Source: Mesorhizobium sp.
GTDB taxonomy: Bacteria > Pseudomonadota > Alphaproteobacteria > Rhizobiales > Rhizobiaceae
Assembly: GCF_024710845.1 (NCBI RefSeq)
Contig: NZ_JANJTZ010000061.1
Coordinates: forward strand, 1-64,000
Direction of reading: 5' to 3'
Length of the DNA stretch: 64,000 bases
Part shown: positions 50,994 through 60,023 of the stretch, in pieces
Layout: every line of letters begins with the position of its first letter
Position numbering within the stretch: position 1 is the first letter of the stretch
Made by a program: the position numbers and the translations under genes
The notes under the pieces: generated by a model
Database searches by the model: none
Seen by the model: only the letters and a program-made list of their open reading frames with translations
Told to the model about the DNA's origin: nothing

Positions 50994-52595
50994 ATGAATT
51001 CCGTTCAGTCCATCATGGCCGCGGGTCTCCGCTCCTGGGCCGAGCGCGATCCCGGGCGCATCCTCGTCCATTTCCCCGGAGGTCCTGACTGGACCTATGG
51101 GCAGATCGAAACGCTGGCCAACAAATTCGCTCGGCTGTACCGGTCGGCCGGGTTGAAGACGGGAGACCATGTCGCGGGCATTTTTTCCAATGACCCGTAC
51201 ATGCTTGCCGCGGTCTGGGGCGCATATCGCTCGGGCGTCTACTTCACGCCGGTAGCAAACACGTTTTCAGGCGCTGAAATCGCCTACGTCGTAGGCAATT
51301 CGCAGGCAAAGGTCGTCATCGCCGACGCCCGCTACGAGACGGGAGTCGGTGAACTCCCCCGGGCAGTTACATCGGTGCGGGTCTTTCTCGCCCATGGCGG
51401 CGCAATTGAAGGCTATGCCGACTTGGCCAGCGCGCTCGACGCCCTTCCCGGCACTCCTCTCGACGACGAAGTGCCAGGCGCAATCATGCTCTATTCCTCC
51501 GGAACGACCGGTGCGCCGAAAGGCATCTTCCGGCCGCTTCGCACTGTCGACCAGATTGGCGAAGGGCCTCCGCCCTTCGCTCGCGACCTGATTGAGATTT
51601 TCGGGATTGACGCCGACACACGTTATCTGTCGCCAGCGCCGCTGTACCACGCGTCGCCGATGCGCTTCACGCTCGCGGTTTCCGCGGCGGGCGGGACCAC
51701 GGTAATGATGCGCAAGTTCGACGCGGAGGAGTCGCTCGATCTTCTCATGCAGGAAGGCATCACCATGTCGCAATGGGTGCCGACCATGTTCCAGCGCATG
51801 CTTGCCCTGCCCGAGGAGCGGCGCCATGCGTTCAGCGCGCCGGCCCATCGCGTAGCAATTCATGCCGCTGCGCCCTGCCCGCCCCCGGTCAAGCGGGCGA
51901 TGATCGACTGGTGGGGACCGATCTTGCGCGAATACTATGCCGGCTCCGAAAGCGTCGGACTGGCCACGATCGACAGCCATGAATGGCTGGAGCGCCCTGG
52001 CTCGGTCGGCAAGGTGGTCAAAGGCATTCCTCATATCCTTGATGCCAGTGGCCGGGAACTGCCGGTCGGCGAGACCGGCGGCATCTATTTCAGCGGCACT
52101 GCCAAGTTCGAATATTTCGGCGAGCCCGAGAAAACCCGCGCCAGGACCTCACCGCAAGGCTACCAGACGTTCGGCGACGTCGGCTGGCTCGACGCCGAGG
52201 GATACCTGTTTCTGTCGGACCGAATGGACGACATGATCATCTCCGGCGGCGTCAACCTTTATCCGCAGGAGATCGAACTCGCCATCGAGGAGGCGCCGGG
52301 CGTGTCCGAGTGCGCCGTGGTCGGCGTGCCCGACGAGGATTTCGGCGAACGGCCTGTCGCCTTCGTGGTGCGGGACCGCGCCGCGGGCTCTCTTTCGGAA
52401 CCGGAGTTTTCGGCCTGCCTCGAAACGTTCGCGCGCAAGCGTCTCGGAAAGACCAAGCAGTTGAAGGCGTTCCACATCGTGGAGAAGTTGCCCCGCACGC
52501 CGACGGGCAAGCTGCAACGCCGCGTCCTGCGTGATCGGCTACGTACCTCGCAACCTCGGCCGGACCCCGATTCCGGCTCCTCCAGCAAGGCATAG
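50994..52595 (+). CDS. Acyl-CoA synthetase (AMP-forming)
   Basis: A 533-residue ANL-superfamily ligase activating a carboxylic acid with ATP and CoA. P-loop YSSGTTGAPKGIF near residue 167, A5 motif YYAGSESVGLATID, hinge DRMDDMIISGGVNLYPQEIE and the catalytic Lys in LPRTPTGKLQRRV. The A5 motif has ESVG in place of TE, as in steroid/propionate-side-chain CoA ligases. Starts the rightward transcript with two acyl-CoA dehydrogenases, the next beginning 3 bases after its stop. Confidence 0.92.
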   Translation: MNSVQSIMAAGLRSWAERDPGRILVHFPGGPDWTYGQIETLANKFARLYRSAGLKTGDHVAGIFSNDPYMLAAVWGAYRSGVYFTPVANTFSGAEIAYVVGNSQAKVVIADARYETGVGELPRAVTSVRVFLAHGGAIEGYADLASALDALPGTPLDDEVPGAIMLYSSGTTGAPKGIFRPLRTVDQIGEGPPPFARDLIEIFGIDADTRYLSPAPLYHASPMRFTLAVSAAGGTTVMMRKFDAEESLDLLMQEGITMSQWVPTMFQRMLALPEERRHAFSAPAHRVAIHAAAPCPPPVKRAMIDWWGPILREYYAGSESVGLATIDSHEWLERPGSVGKVVKGIPHILDASGRELPVGETGGIYFSGTAKFEYFGEPEKTRARTSPQGYQTFGDVGWLDAEGYLFLSDRMDDMIISGGVNLYPQEIELAIEEAPGVSECAVVGVPDEDFGERPVAFVVRDRAAGSLSEPEFSACLETFARKRLGKTKQLKAFHIVEKLPRTPTGKLQRRVLRDRLRTSQPRPDPDSGSSSKA

Positions 52596-52598
52596 GCC

Positions 52599-53726
52599 GT
52601 GTCATTCCTGCTCGACATGAACGAAGAGCACCGGCTCCTCGCGGATTCCCTTGAACGCATGGGCCGGGAGATCAACGAGTTCGAAGCGCGGCGCCGACGC
52701 CTGAGGGCGACACCTGCCGACCGCATGGCGCTGTGGCCGCATCTCGCCGAAGTCGGCGCGTTCGGCTTGGCGTTTGAAGATCGACGGGGGGGATTTGGCG
52801 GTACTACGACAGACATCGCGGTGCTTGTCGATTCGCTGGCGTCTTGCCTTCCGGTCGAACCGATCATCGCCTCGCTTGTCGCGGCCGGCAGGACACTCGC
52901 AGCGGCCGGATGCGACCGTGCCGACAGGCTGATCGCAGCGCTCATCGGGGGTACGCGTGTGCCTGTTCTGGCCCACACAGAGGGTTTCGACGCCTTTGCT
53001 CCCCCGCACCTGGTTCGTGCATTGCCGATTGCAGACGGATACGTGCTCAGCGGCATGAAACCGGCGGTACGCGGGGCCGACGTCGCCACCGACATCATCG
53101 TTTCCGCCCTGCTTCCGGACGGCGCGGTCGGCCTCTTCGCACTCGATACGGCCTCAGCCGGGATCGAAATGGAACGAACTCGGCTCATCGACGACGCGGG
53201 CGCCGCCGATCTCAAATTGAACGATGTTGTCGCCGCTGGGGGCGACCTCCTCGAAATCGACGACGCAATGGCGGCGATCGGCGATGCCCAGGAATGGTCG
53301 CTGATGGCGCTCGCCGTTGAGACAGCCTCGCTGGCGCGCGCGATGAATCGAGCGACCTTCGATTACCTGAACGTGCGGGAGCAGTTCGGACAGAAGCTCT
53401 CCCGTTTCCAGGCGCTGCAGCACAAGGCCGCGGACATGGCGGTGGCGCAGGCGGAAGCCGAGGCAGTGGCGAGCAGCGCGGTATCGCTGCTGGTCGAAAT
53501 GCCTTCGGTCGATCGGCAGCGTCACTTGCTGCTCGCGTCGCTGGCGGCTGACGCGGCGGGGCGCGTGATCGGGCACAGCGCGATTCAGCTCCACGGTGGA
53601 ATGGGTGTCAGCGACGAACTCATCATAAGCCACTACGGTCGCCGCCTCGCGGCGATCAGGACACAGGTGGCGACGGCGGATGCAAGGCTGGCAAGGCTGG
53701 TGCAGCTTCAGGAGAGCGAGCTGTGA
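52599..53726 (+). CDS. Acyl-CoA dehydrogenase, short subunit type
   Basis: A 375-residue acyl-CoA dehydrogenase-like protein with a GTG start three bases after the ligase stop. LDMNEEHRLLADSLERMGRE, a reduced FAD/substrate middle domain (PIADGYVLSGMKPAVRGADV), FDYLNVREQFGQKLSRFQAL and IQLHGGMGVSDELIISHYGR are family marks. The usual catalytic Glu is not evident. Pairing with the next gene (four-base overlap GTGA) matches heterotetrameric alpha2beta2 dehydrogenases of steroid side-chain breakdown, in which one subunit lacks a full active site. Confidence 0.88.
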   Translation: MSFLLDMNEEHRLLADSLERMGREINEFEARRRRLRATPADRMALWPHLAEVGAFGLAFEDRRGGFGGTTTDIAVLVDSLASCLPVEPIIASLVAAGRTLAAAGCDRADRLIAALIGGTRVPVLAHTEGFDAFAPPHLVRALPIADGYVLSGMKPAVRGADVATDIIVSALLPDGAVGLFALDTASAGIEMERTRLIDDAGAADLKLNDVVAAGGDLLEIDDAMAAIGDAQEWSLMALAVETASLARAMNRATFDYLNVREQFGQKLSRFQALQHKAADMAVAQAEAEAVASSAVSLLVEMPSVDRQRHLLLASLAADAAGRVIGHSAIQLHGGMGVSDELIISHYGRRLAAIRTQVATADARLARLVQLQESEL

Positions 53727-54904
53727 CTTCGATCGATTCCTTTCGTGAAGATGTAAGCCGCTTCGTTCATGACAGGCTTCCAGGAGACATCGCCGCCAAG
53801 GTCGCGACGGGGCGTGAACTGGAGAAGGATGACTACGTTCGCTGGCAGAAGATCCTGGGCGAGCGCGGCTGGCTGATCGGCGAATGGCCGAAGGAATGGG
53901 GTGGCGGGGGTTGGGAGCCCGAACGACAGCTCGCATTCCTTCAGGAGACCGGGCGTGCAGGTGCGCCCATGGTCATCCCCTACGGCGTCAAGATGGTCGG
54001 ACCGGTCATCCAGACGTTCGGTACGGAGGACCAGAAGCGGCGGCACATTCCGGGAATCCTGTCCAGCGACGTATGGTGGTGCCAGGGCTATTCGGAACCG
54101 GGCGCAGGGTCCGACCTCGCCTCGCTCAGAACCAGCGCGGTGCGCGAGGGCGACCACTATCGCGTCAACGGGTCCAAGCTGTGGACCACACAGGCGCACT
54201 GGGCCGACTGGATGCACTGCCTCGTACGCACCGACTCAAGCGGCAAACCGCAGCAGGGCATCAGCTTCCTGCTGATCGACATGAAGACGCCTGGACTGAC
54301 CATACGGCCGATCCTGACACTCGATGGCCAGCATCACACCAACGAAACCTTCTTCGACAACGTCATGGTGCCGGTCGAGAACCTGGTCGGCACGGAAGGA
54401 AGAGGTTGGGAGATCGCAAAGTTCCTGCTCGGCAACGAGCGCATCTCGATCGCCGAGACCGGCGCCAAGCTCAGGCTTCTCGGTACGTTGCAGCAAATGT
54501 TCGAGCGGGTTCGAGCCTCGGATACCGAACCAGGCTTTCTGAAGGCGCGGCTGCAGGCGAAGCTGCTCGACGTGGAGATGCAACTCTCGACCCTGGTGGC
54601 GCTTGAGACTTATTTTGTCAGGGCCTGGGCGCAGGGACGGCCGAGTGGCGTCGATGGTTCGATCCTGAAAATACGGGGCACCGAAATCCTGCAGGCAATG
54701 ACGGAGGTCGCGCTCGATCTCGAAGGTCCCTACGCAGCGGTCCACGATCCGGCCGACCTGCATGACGGCTTGCAGGTTCCGGAGACGGCCGCCAGGCAGG
54801 CCAGCGCCATGGCGCATGAGTATCTGTACGGGCGTTGCTGGTCCATTTTCGGTGGCGCCAACGAGGTTCAGCGCAACATCATCGCAAAGGCCGTGCTTGG
54901 ATAA
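53723..54904 (+). CDS. Acyl-CoA dehydrogenase, catalytic partner
   Basis: A 393-residue acyl-CoA dehydrogenase; GTG start overlapping the previous stop. GWLIGEWPKEWGGGGWEPER, GYSEPGAGSDLASLRTSAVR (FAD binding), VNGSKLWTTQAHWADW, and the end RCWSIFGGANEVQRNIIAKA where the conserved Arg/Glu of the C-terminal motif lie. This FadE-type protein and the short one before it probably form a mixed complex. It is the last gene of this rightward unit; the next gene on the minus strand ends 21 bp away. Confidence 0.92.
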   Translation: MTSIDSFREDVSRFVHDRLPGDIAAKVATGRELEKDDYVRWQKILGERGWLIGEWPKEWGGGGWEPERQLAFLQETGRAGAPMVIPYGVKMVGPVIQTFGTEDQKRRHIPGILSSDVWWCQGYSEPGAGSDLASLRTSAVREGDHYRVNGSKLWTTQAHWADWMHCLVRTDSSGKPQQGISFLLIDMKTPGLTIRPILTLDGQHHTNETFFDNVMVPVENLVGTEGRGWEIAKFLLGNERISIAETGAKLRLLGTLQQMFERVRASDTEPGFLKARLQAKLLDVEMQLSTLVALETYFVRAWAQGRPSGVDGSILKIRGTEILQAMTEVALDLEGPYAAVHDPADLHDGLQVPETAARQASAMAHEYLYGRCWSIFGGANEVQRNIIAKAVLG

Positions 54905-54925
54905 CGCGGCGCCGCGCGGTTCCGA

Positions 54926-55519
54926 TCACAGGAGAGAGTGTTCCGCCGGCGGATCTCGCGCTACGTCGCCGATCGGCAACAGGCGATTGTAGCGGCCTGC
55001 ATGGTAGATGAGTGGATCCCCCTCCGCCGTATCAGCCCTGAAAACGCGGCCAAAGAGCACCGTGTGAGTTGAATGCCGGATCTGCCGCTCGACAACGCAG
55101 AAGAGGCTGGCATGCGCGTCGGACAGATAGGGCAGGCTTGCCGGGCCGTCGTCCCAGTTTCCCACGCGGAATCGTTGCGACCTCAACCTGTCGCTCGAGA
55201 ACGCAGCCGCAAGGTTCTCCTGTCCGGCGCCGAGAATGTTGACGCAGAAGTGGCCCGCGTCGAGCAGCGCGCCATGCATGGAAGCCGATCGGTTTACGCA
55301 GGCAAGCAACGTCGGGGGATCGGCCGAAAGCGAGGTGACGGCCGTGGCCGTCATACCGTGACGCAGCCCTTCAGATGCTGTCGTGATGACGGTCACCGCA
55401 CCGGCATGATGACGCATTGCCCTCTTGAAGCCGTCGGCGAGACACGCTTCCGCAGCCGTGTCGGCGGGAGGGTGGGTGGCCGGCCTTTCCGAAACCTGGC
55501 ACGTCGCGACAGCCATCAT
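54926..55519 (-). CDS. Flavin reductase (HpaC-like)
   Basis: A 197-residue FMN-binding split-barrel protein. FKRAMRHHAGAVTVITTASE, GMTATAVTSLSADPPTLLAC, VNRSASMHGALLDAGHFCVN and the closing PLIYHAGRYNRLLP are standard for NAD(P)H:flavin oxidoreductases that supply reduced flavin to two-component monooxygenases. The ATG overlaps the stop of the acetoacetate-decarboxylase-like gene, and the LLM monooxygenase gene is in the same operon, which gives the likely partner. Confidence 0.92.
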   Translation of the reverse strand: MMAVATCQVSERPATHPPADTAAEACLADGFKRAMRHHAGAVTVITTASEGLRHGMTATAVTSLSADPPTLLACVNRSASMHGALLDAGHFCVNILGAGQENLAAAFSSDRLRSQRFRVGNWDDGPASLPYLSDAHASLFCVVERQIRHSTHTVLFGRVFRADTAEGDPLIYHAGRYNRLLPIGDVARDPPAEHSLL

Positions 55520-56304
55520 GCCGCCTCCAGGTCAGGGAGGATCGTCAGCCCTCCCTCCTCGGATTGCACATTCGCGTCATAGATCGATCGGTCGCTGTGG
55601 AACTCCATGTCGACCACCGAACGGACACCACAGATCCCGAACTCCGGCATGCTGGCGGCGGGGCCGATCACTGCGGGATCGAGGCTGCGGACCTCCAACC
55701 TGCCGCGCGCGGTCTCGTGATACTCAAACCCAATATCGACCTGAAGGAGGGAACGGTTCCCGACATAGGTAACCGGATTGAGCGGCGCGCAGAACTTCAC
55801 AGCTGCGCCGCCGCCGAGAACCGGCTCCAGGGCGAAGGTGGTCACGTCGACGATTTTCCGACCATCTGTGGAGACCGAACTGTCGATCCCATAGTAGGAA
55901 TTGCGGATCATGACGTCGGCCACCCGAACAGGGAACTGCCCGTGGTCGCTCAAGAAGTCCGCCGAGGCCTGCGACGTGGCGAAAGCAGCTGTCGTTAGCA
56001 TACGAGGACGTATACCCGCTCGACAGCCTACGCCGACGACTGCGAACTGAAAGGCGCCGACCGGACTTTCTGGCACCCTGTGAAACATCATGGTGAAATG
56101 AGCAGGCACCGATGGATGCAAAGCCGGAGGCAGGATCGCGAGCGCATCCTGCATCGGCATTTCCATCAACACATAGTGAATCTCTACATTGCGGAGAGTC
56201 ACGGTCGAGCGATTTGCCGACTGGTAGTCGGGCCATCCCGCATCGGAAGCGGATGTTGCGCCGCCGCGCAGGTGCGTCAGGATCTGGTACGGCTCATGCG
56301 ACAT
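55516..56304 (-). CDS. Acetoacetate decarboxylase family protein
   Basis: A 262-residue protein resembling the acetoacetate decarboxylase beta-cone fold: VEIHYVLMEMPMQDALAILP, PALHPSVPAHFTMMFHRVPE, SPVGAFQFAVVGVGCRAGIR and EPVLGGGAAVKF. The Schiff-base Lys with its preceding Glu-Pro-Lys context is not visible to me, so this may belong to the decarboxylase-like subfamily with other reactions. Start 56304 overlaps the LLM stop. Encoded between a flavin-dependent monooxygenase and its reductase, it may process an oxygenated keto product. Confidence 0.75.
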   Translation of the reverse strand: MSHEPYQILTHLRGGATSASDAGWPDYQSANRSTVTLRNVEIHYVLMEMPMQDALAILPPALHPSVPAHFTMMFHRVPESPVGAFQFAVVGVGCRAGIRPRMLTTAAFATSQASADFLSDHGQFPVRVADVMIRNSYYGIDSSVSTDGRKIVDVTTFALEPVLGGGAAVKFCAPLNPVTYVGNRSLLQVDIGFEYHETARGRLEVRSLDPAVIGPAASMPEFGICGVRSVVDMEFHSDRSIYDANVQSEEGGLTILPDLEAA

Positions 56305-57415
56305 GGACAGCCCTTTCGCGGTATGGGGCAACGATGCTGGGGCGGGCGGAAAAATGCGGCATCACTTCGCGGCTGAAGAGCTCGAGACTTGCCAGAACCT
56401 CGGATTGCGGCACGACTTCGCGCGCGTTGACCATGAACAGGAGGAGATCGAGCCCCGCAGATTCCCATTCCTTGACCGTGTTGACGATCTCGGCGGGATT
56501 GCCGATGCACAAACCGTCCGGCAACGCCTTGTCGCCGGCCTTGTCCGGGTCCGCGCGCAGCCGGCCTAGCAGGCCGAGCGCGCCATAGTTGCTCGATGGA
56601 AAAGCCTGCGAAATCTCCAACGTCTGCGCCGCCATCGAACTGAAGGACTGCACCATCGCTTCGCCCTTTTTGGCCGCCGTCCTGCTGTCCTCATGGCAAT
56701 AGAGCCAGTTTGCGGCGGCGATCTGCTCGTTGGCGAAAGCACCAACGGGCTCGCACGTCCGGATCAACTTCCGATAGGTTTCGAAGCGCTTGGCGTTCTT
56801 TGAGACATTGCCGTAGCTCAGTGTCAGACAACCGAGGCCGCGCTCGGCCGCGTCCAGTTCGGTTCCCGGCGCCGTGACGGCGAGCCACATCGGCGGATGT
56901 GGCTTCTGCACCGGCTTCGGCAGAACGGCACGCTCGGGCATCGAGAAGCCCTGCCCCTTGTAGCTGAAGCGGTCCTGCATCCACATCTGCGGAATAGCGC
57001 GGACATATTCGTCCCAGGTGCGTTTTGTGGTTTCTGGAGCGGCGCCGAACCCGCCGAGTTCCGTCCATGTCGAAGACCGGCCCGTACCGAACTCCGCACG
57101 ACCATTCGAGAGCACGTCGAGAAAGGCACCACGCTCCGCAAGCCGCGCCGGATGCGTCATTTCGGGAATGCAGGTCGCAATGCCGAAGCCGAGGCGCATG
57201 GTCGTCGTCACCATCGCGCAGGCGGCAAGGAACATCTCCGGACAGGAGGAATGGCTGTATTCTTCGAGAAAGTGGTGCTCGACGCACCAGGCATGGCTGA
57301 ATCCGAGCTTTTCCGCTAACCGCACCTGCTCGATCGAATTGTGGAACACCGACTGCTCCACCCCAGGCGAGAACGGCCTGGGAACGGACAGCTCGAATAT
57401 CAGGCCGAATTGCAT
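56294..57415 (-). CDS. LLM-class flavin-dependent monooxygenase
   Basis: A 373-residue luciferase-like monooxygenase. The ATG at 57415 has GGAGGA upstream and gives the family start MQFGLIFELSVPRPF. Further: KLGFSHAWCVEHHFLEEYSH, TTTMRLGFGIATCIPEMTHP, EFGTGRSSTWTELGGF, and PHPPMWLAVTAPGTELDAAE. It resembles limonene 1,2-monooxygenase/alkanal monooxygenase-type LLM proteins, which need reduced flavin from a partner such as the reductase of this operon. Probably starts the pathway by oxygenating an alicyclic or branched substrate. Transcribed from the divergent promoter with two TTAG...GACTA motifs. Confidence 0.9.
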   Translation of the reverse strand: MQFGLIFELSVPRPFSPGVEQSVFHNSIEQVRLAEKLGFSHAWCVEHHFLEEYSHSSCPEMFLAACAMVTTTMRLGFGIATCIPEMTHPARLAERGAFLDVLSNGRAEFGTGRSSTWTELGGFGAAPETTKRTWDEYVRAIPQMWMQDRFSYKGQGFSMPERAVLPKPVQKPHPPMWLAVTAPGTELDAAERGLGCLTLSYGNVSKNAKRFETYRKLIRTCEPVGAFANEQIAAANWLYCHEDSRTAAKKGEAMVQSFSSMAAQTLEISQAFPSSNYGALGLLGRLRADPDKAGDKALPDGLCIGNPAEIVNTVKEWESAGLDLLLFMVNAREVVPQSEVLASLELFSREVMPHFSARPSIVAPYRERAVHVA

Positions 57416-57444
57416 CGCGCTTCCTCCATCATGCGTATTTGTCA

Positions 57445-57464
57445 TTAGGCACTATCGACTAGAA
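57445..57464. promoter_or_regulatory. TetR-type operator candidate, copy 1
   Basis: TTAGGCACTATCGACTA, an imperfect palindrome (TAG-x-C ... G-x-CTA), 30 bp before the LLM start at 57415. Shared with the copies at 57502 and 61505. Confidence 0.6.
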
Positions 57465-57501
57465 TGTCAACCCCTGTGCGATGACCTCGCAATGTTTGAT
57501 A

Positions 57502-57521
57502 TTAGACACTATAGACTATTT
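57502..57521. promoter_or_regulatory. TetR-type operator candidate, copy 2
   Basis: TTAGACACTATAGACTA, 57 bp (start to start) from copy 1 and about 87 bp before the acyl-CoA ligase start at 57608. Two copies in one divergent promoter suggest joint control of both transcripts. Confidence 0.6.
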
Positions 57522-57607
57522 CAGCCTGCCGCTATATGGTCTCGACAAGGTGCTTGATGTGCGCTTCCGATCCGGTATCGGAAGCGCGCGCGTTCTGGGA
57601 GGAAAGC

Positions 57608-59224
57608 ATGCAGGAACACGTCGAGGGGGAAGCCTATTTCCCGGCAATTTCGAACGGCGAGATCACAAACTGGACAGTGGGCGATCTATTGCGCCACCTG
57701 GCGACCGAAAACCCCGATGATGTCGCGCTGATTTGGATGAATGGATCGCCCGACGCACGCGGGAGCTGGACGTACCGGCAGCTCCTCGACGACTCGGAGC
57801 GTGCTGCGCGCGCTCTTGTCGGCATGTTTCGTCCCGGCGAACGGGTCGCGATCTGGTCGGCCAACCGACCGGAATGGGTCATCTTCCAGCTCGGCGCAGC
57901 CTTCGCGGGCTTGACGATCGTGCCGATCAATCCTGCCAACAGGGCGCTTGAGACAGACTACATCCTCCGTCAGTCGCGGTCCGCCGGCCTCTTCTTCACC
58001 GACAGCTACCGCGACGTGAATACGAGAGAGATCGTCGAGCGCATTGGCCCGAACCTGCCGGATCTGCGCTTCACCCAGTCGCTCGACCGTTTCGAGGACT
58101 TCCTGTCATCCGGCAAGGCCGATGCGGCTCTTTCGTCCGTCGCGCCGGAAGCCGCGGCGATGATCCTCTATACCTCGGGAACGACAGGCAAGCCCAAGGG
58201 CGCGGTGCTTGGCCATAGGGCCATCTTGAATACCGCCAAATTCGGAGAGAATCGATTCGCACTGCCGCCCAAGTCCATCTGGCTCAATTGTGTGCCGATG
58301 TTTCATTCCAGCGGCTGCGTGTTCGCGTTAATGTGCGCAATGTGGAACCGCGGCGTGCACCTGATGCTCCCGGGTTTCGAGCCGAAACTGGTGCTTCGCG
58401 CGATCGAGGAGGAAAAGGCGAACTGGATCGCGGCCGTGCCCACGATGGCGATCGCTTTGCTGGACGACGCCGAAAGGCCGACGCGCGATCTCTCCTCGCT
58501 TAAGGTCGTCGTATCGGGCGGAACCAGCGTACCATCCGAACTCGTGCGGCGCATCGAGCGTGACCTGGGCGCCGACTTCGTCATGGTGTTCGGTCAGACG
58601 GAAATGAGCGGCGTCATCTGCCAGTCGCTCCGCAACGACACCGACGAGCATCGATCGCAGACGGTCGGAACGCCCTATGTCCACACGGAGGTGAGGATCG
58701 CCGACCGGGAAACAGGCAAGACCGTCCGGCTCGGGGAAGTTGGCGAGATCTGCCTTCGCAGCTATGCGACGCTGATCGAATATTTCGATCTGCCGGAAGC
58801 GACCGCTTCGGCCTTCGACAAGGACGGCTGGTTCCATACCGGCGACATGGGGACAATGCGACCCGACGGCTACCTGACGATCACAGGGCGCCTGAAGGAA
58901 ATGGTCATCCGCGGCGGCGAGAATATCTATCCCCGGGAAGTCGAGGATGTTCTGGTCTCCCATCCGTCAATCGCCGACGCGGCCATTTTCGGGGTTCCGG
59001 ACGAAAAATGGGGCGAACAGCTTTGTGCGGCCGTCCGGCTCCGCTCCGATATGCCGCCTCCGGGCGAGGAGGAACTGAAGAACTTCCTGCGCGATCGGAT
59101 TGCGCGGCACAAGGTTCCCGCATACTGGTGGTTCATCGACAGCTACCCAACGACCGCGTCGGGCAAGATCCAGAAGTTCGAGCTTCGAGCGGCGTTTTGC
59201 GAGAGGCTCGCCAAGGCTGCCTGA
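57608..59224 (+). CDS. Acyl-CoA synthetase (AMP-forming), module C
   Basis: A 538-residue ANL ligase. The ATG at 57608 (GGAGGAAAGC upstream) is preferred; the frame is open from 57536. P-loop ILYTSGTTGKPKGAVLGH, A5 FGQTEMSGVI, hinge GRLKEMVIRGGENIYPREVE and Lys in TTASGKIQKFELR are all present, so the enzyme should be active. Fatty-acid/cyclohexanecarboxylate-type CoA ligases have similar motifs. Followed after 41 bp by the TetR gene and then the CaiB/BaiF gene on the same strand. Confidence 0.92.
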   Translation: MQEHVEGEAYFPAISNGEITNWTVGDLLRHLATENPDDVALIWMNGSPDARGSWTYRQLLDDSERAARALVGMFRPGERVAIWSANRPEWVIFQLGAAFAGLTIVPINPANRALETDYILRQSRSAGLFFTDSYRDVNTREIVERIGPNLPDLRFTQSLDRFEDFLSSGKADAALSSVAPEAAAMILYTSGTTGKPKGAVLGHRAILNTAKFGENRFALPPKSIWLNCVPMFHSSGCVFALMCAMWNRGVHLMLPGFEPKLVLRAIEEEKANWIAAVPTMAIALLDDAERPTRDLSSLKVVVSGGTSVPSELVRRIERDLGADFVMVFGQTEMSGVICQSLRNDTDEHRSQTVGTPYVHTEVRIADRETGKTVRLGEVGEICLRSYATLIEYFDLPEATASAFDKDGWFHTGDMGTMRPDGYLTITGRLKEMVIRGGENIYPREVEDVLVSHPSIADAAIFGVPDEKWGEQLCAAVRLRSDMPPPGEEELKNFLRDRIARHKVPAYWWFIDSYPTTASGKIQKFELRAAFCERLAKAA

Positions 59225-59265
59225 CACGAGAGGCGACGGGCGAGGACGGTCCTGAAGTAGACGGA

Positions 59266-59940
59266 ATGACCGCGACAAAGACCAAGAAAATCCCGACGCG
59301 CGAGAGGATCGTTCAGACCGCCATAACACTGTTCAACGAGGATGGCGTCAATGCGGTGGCGGCCTATCGCATCGCTGCCGACCTTGCGATCAGTCCCGGC
59401 AATCTCACCTACTACTTCTCGACAAAAACGGAGATCGTTCGCGAGATCGTGACCCGCCTCGAGAGTCAACTGGTGACGGCGATTCATAGCTTCGACGATC
59501 CGAGCGACGCCGACCAGATTTCGGCGCTGCTCGTGCGCATCTTCCGCATAATGCGGAGTTATCGGTTCGTCTTCGAGGGCATACAGTCCATTGCCGGCCT
59601 GGATCCCGAGATCGAAAGAAAATACCGGGAACTCGAGGCGCATATCCAGCTGACCACCACCAAGGTTATCGAAAAGGTGATCGGAGACGGGCTCATGAAG
59701 CCTATTCGGGCGCCCAACTCGACCGCCCTCGTCGTGGACAACCTGTGGGCGGCGTGGCTCTACTGCATCCGCTCGCCGAAACTGGCGGGTTTGCGTGGGA
59801 ATGACGCTGACGACGCCGCGGTCTATCTCTGCGCCCTACATCATTTCAGCATGCTGGAGCCGTATTTCAGCAACAGGTTCGCAACGTCGATGTACGAGAA
59901 TATCGAGGCGCTGCGTCCCAAGGGAGCGATCAAGGGCTAG
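59266..59940 (+). CDS. TetR-family regulator of module C
   Basis: A 224-residue TetR protein. HTH: TRERIVQTAITLFNEDGVNA, then AAYRIAADLAISPGNLTYYF and STKTEIVREIV. The C-terminal part (RIMRSYRFVFEGIQSIAGLD, VVDNLWAAWLYCIRSP) is a ligand-binding domain like that of TetR proteins sensing acyl-CoAs or pathway intermediates. It lies inside the ligase transcript, whose promoter carries two of the three TTAG...GACTA palindromes, so it is the most likely protein to bind them. The ATG at 59266 has GACGGA before it. Confidence 0.9.
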   Translation: MTATKTKKIPTRERIVQTAITLFNEDGVNAVAAYRIAADLAISPGNLTYYFSTKTEIVREIVTRLESQLVTAIHSFDDPSDADQISALLVRIFRIMRSYRFVFEGIQSIAGLDPEIERKYRELEAHIQLTTTKVIEKVIGDGLMKPIRAPNSTALVVDNLWAAWLYCIRSPKLAGLRGNDADDAAVYLCALHHFSMLEPYFSNRFATSMYENIEALRPKGAIKG

Positions 59941-60023
59941 GTGCCTGCGGCGTCGGCACGGCTTCATTCAGCTGCGTCAAACCGACCGGCGAGGACGCGT
60001 CTACGACAGCGAAGGTGAGGACG

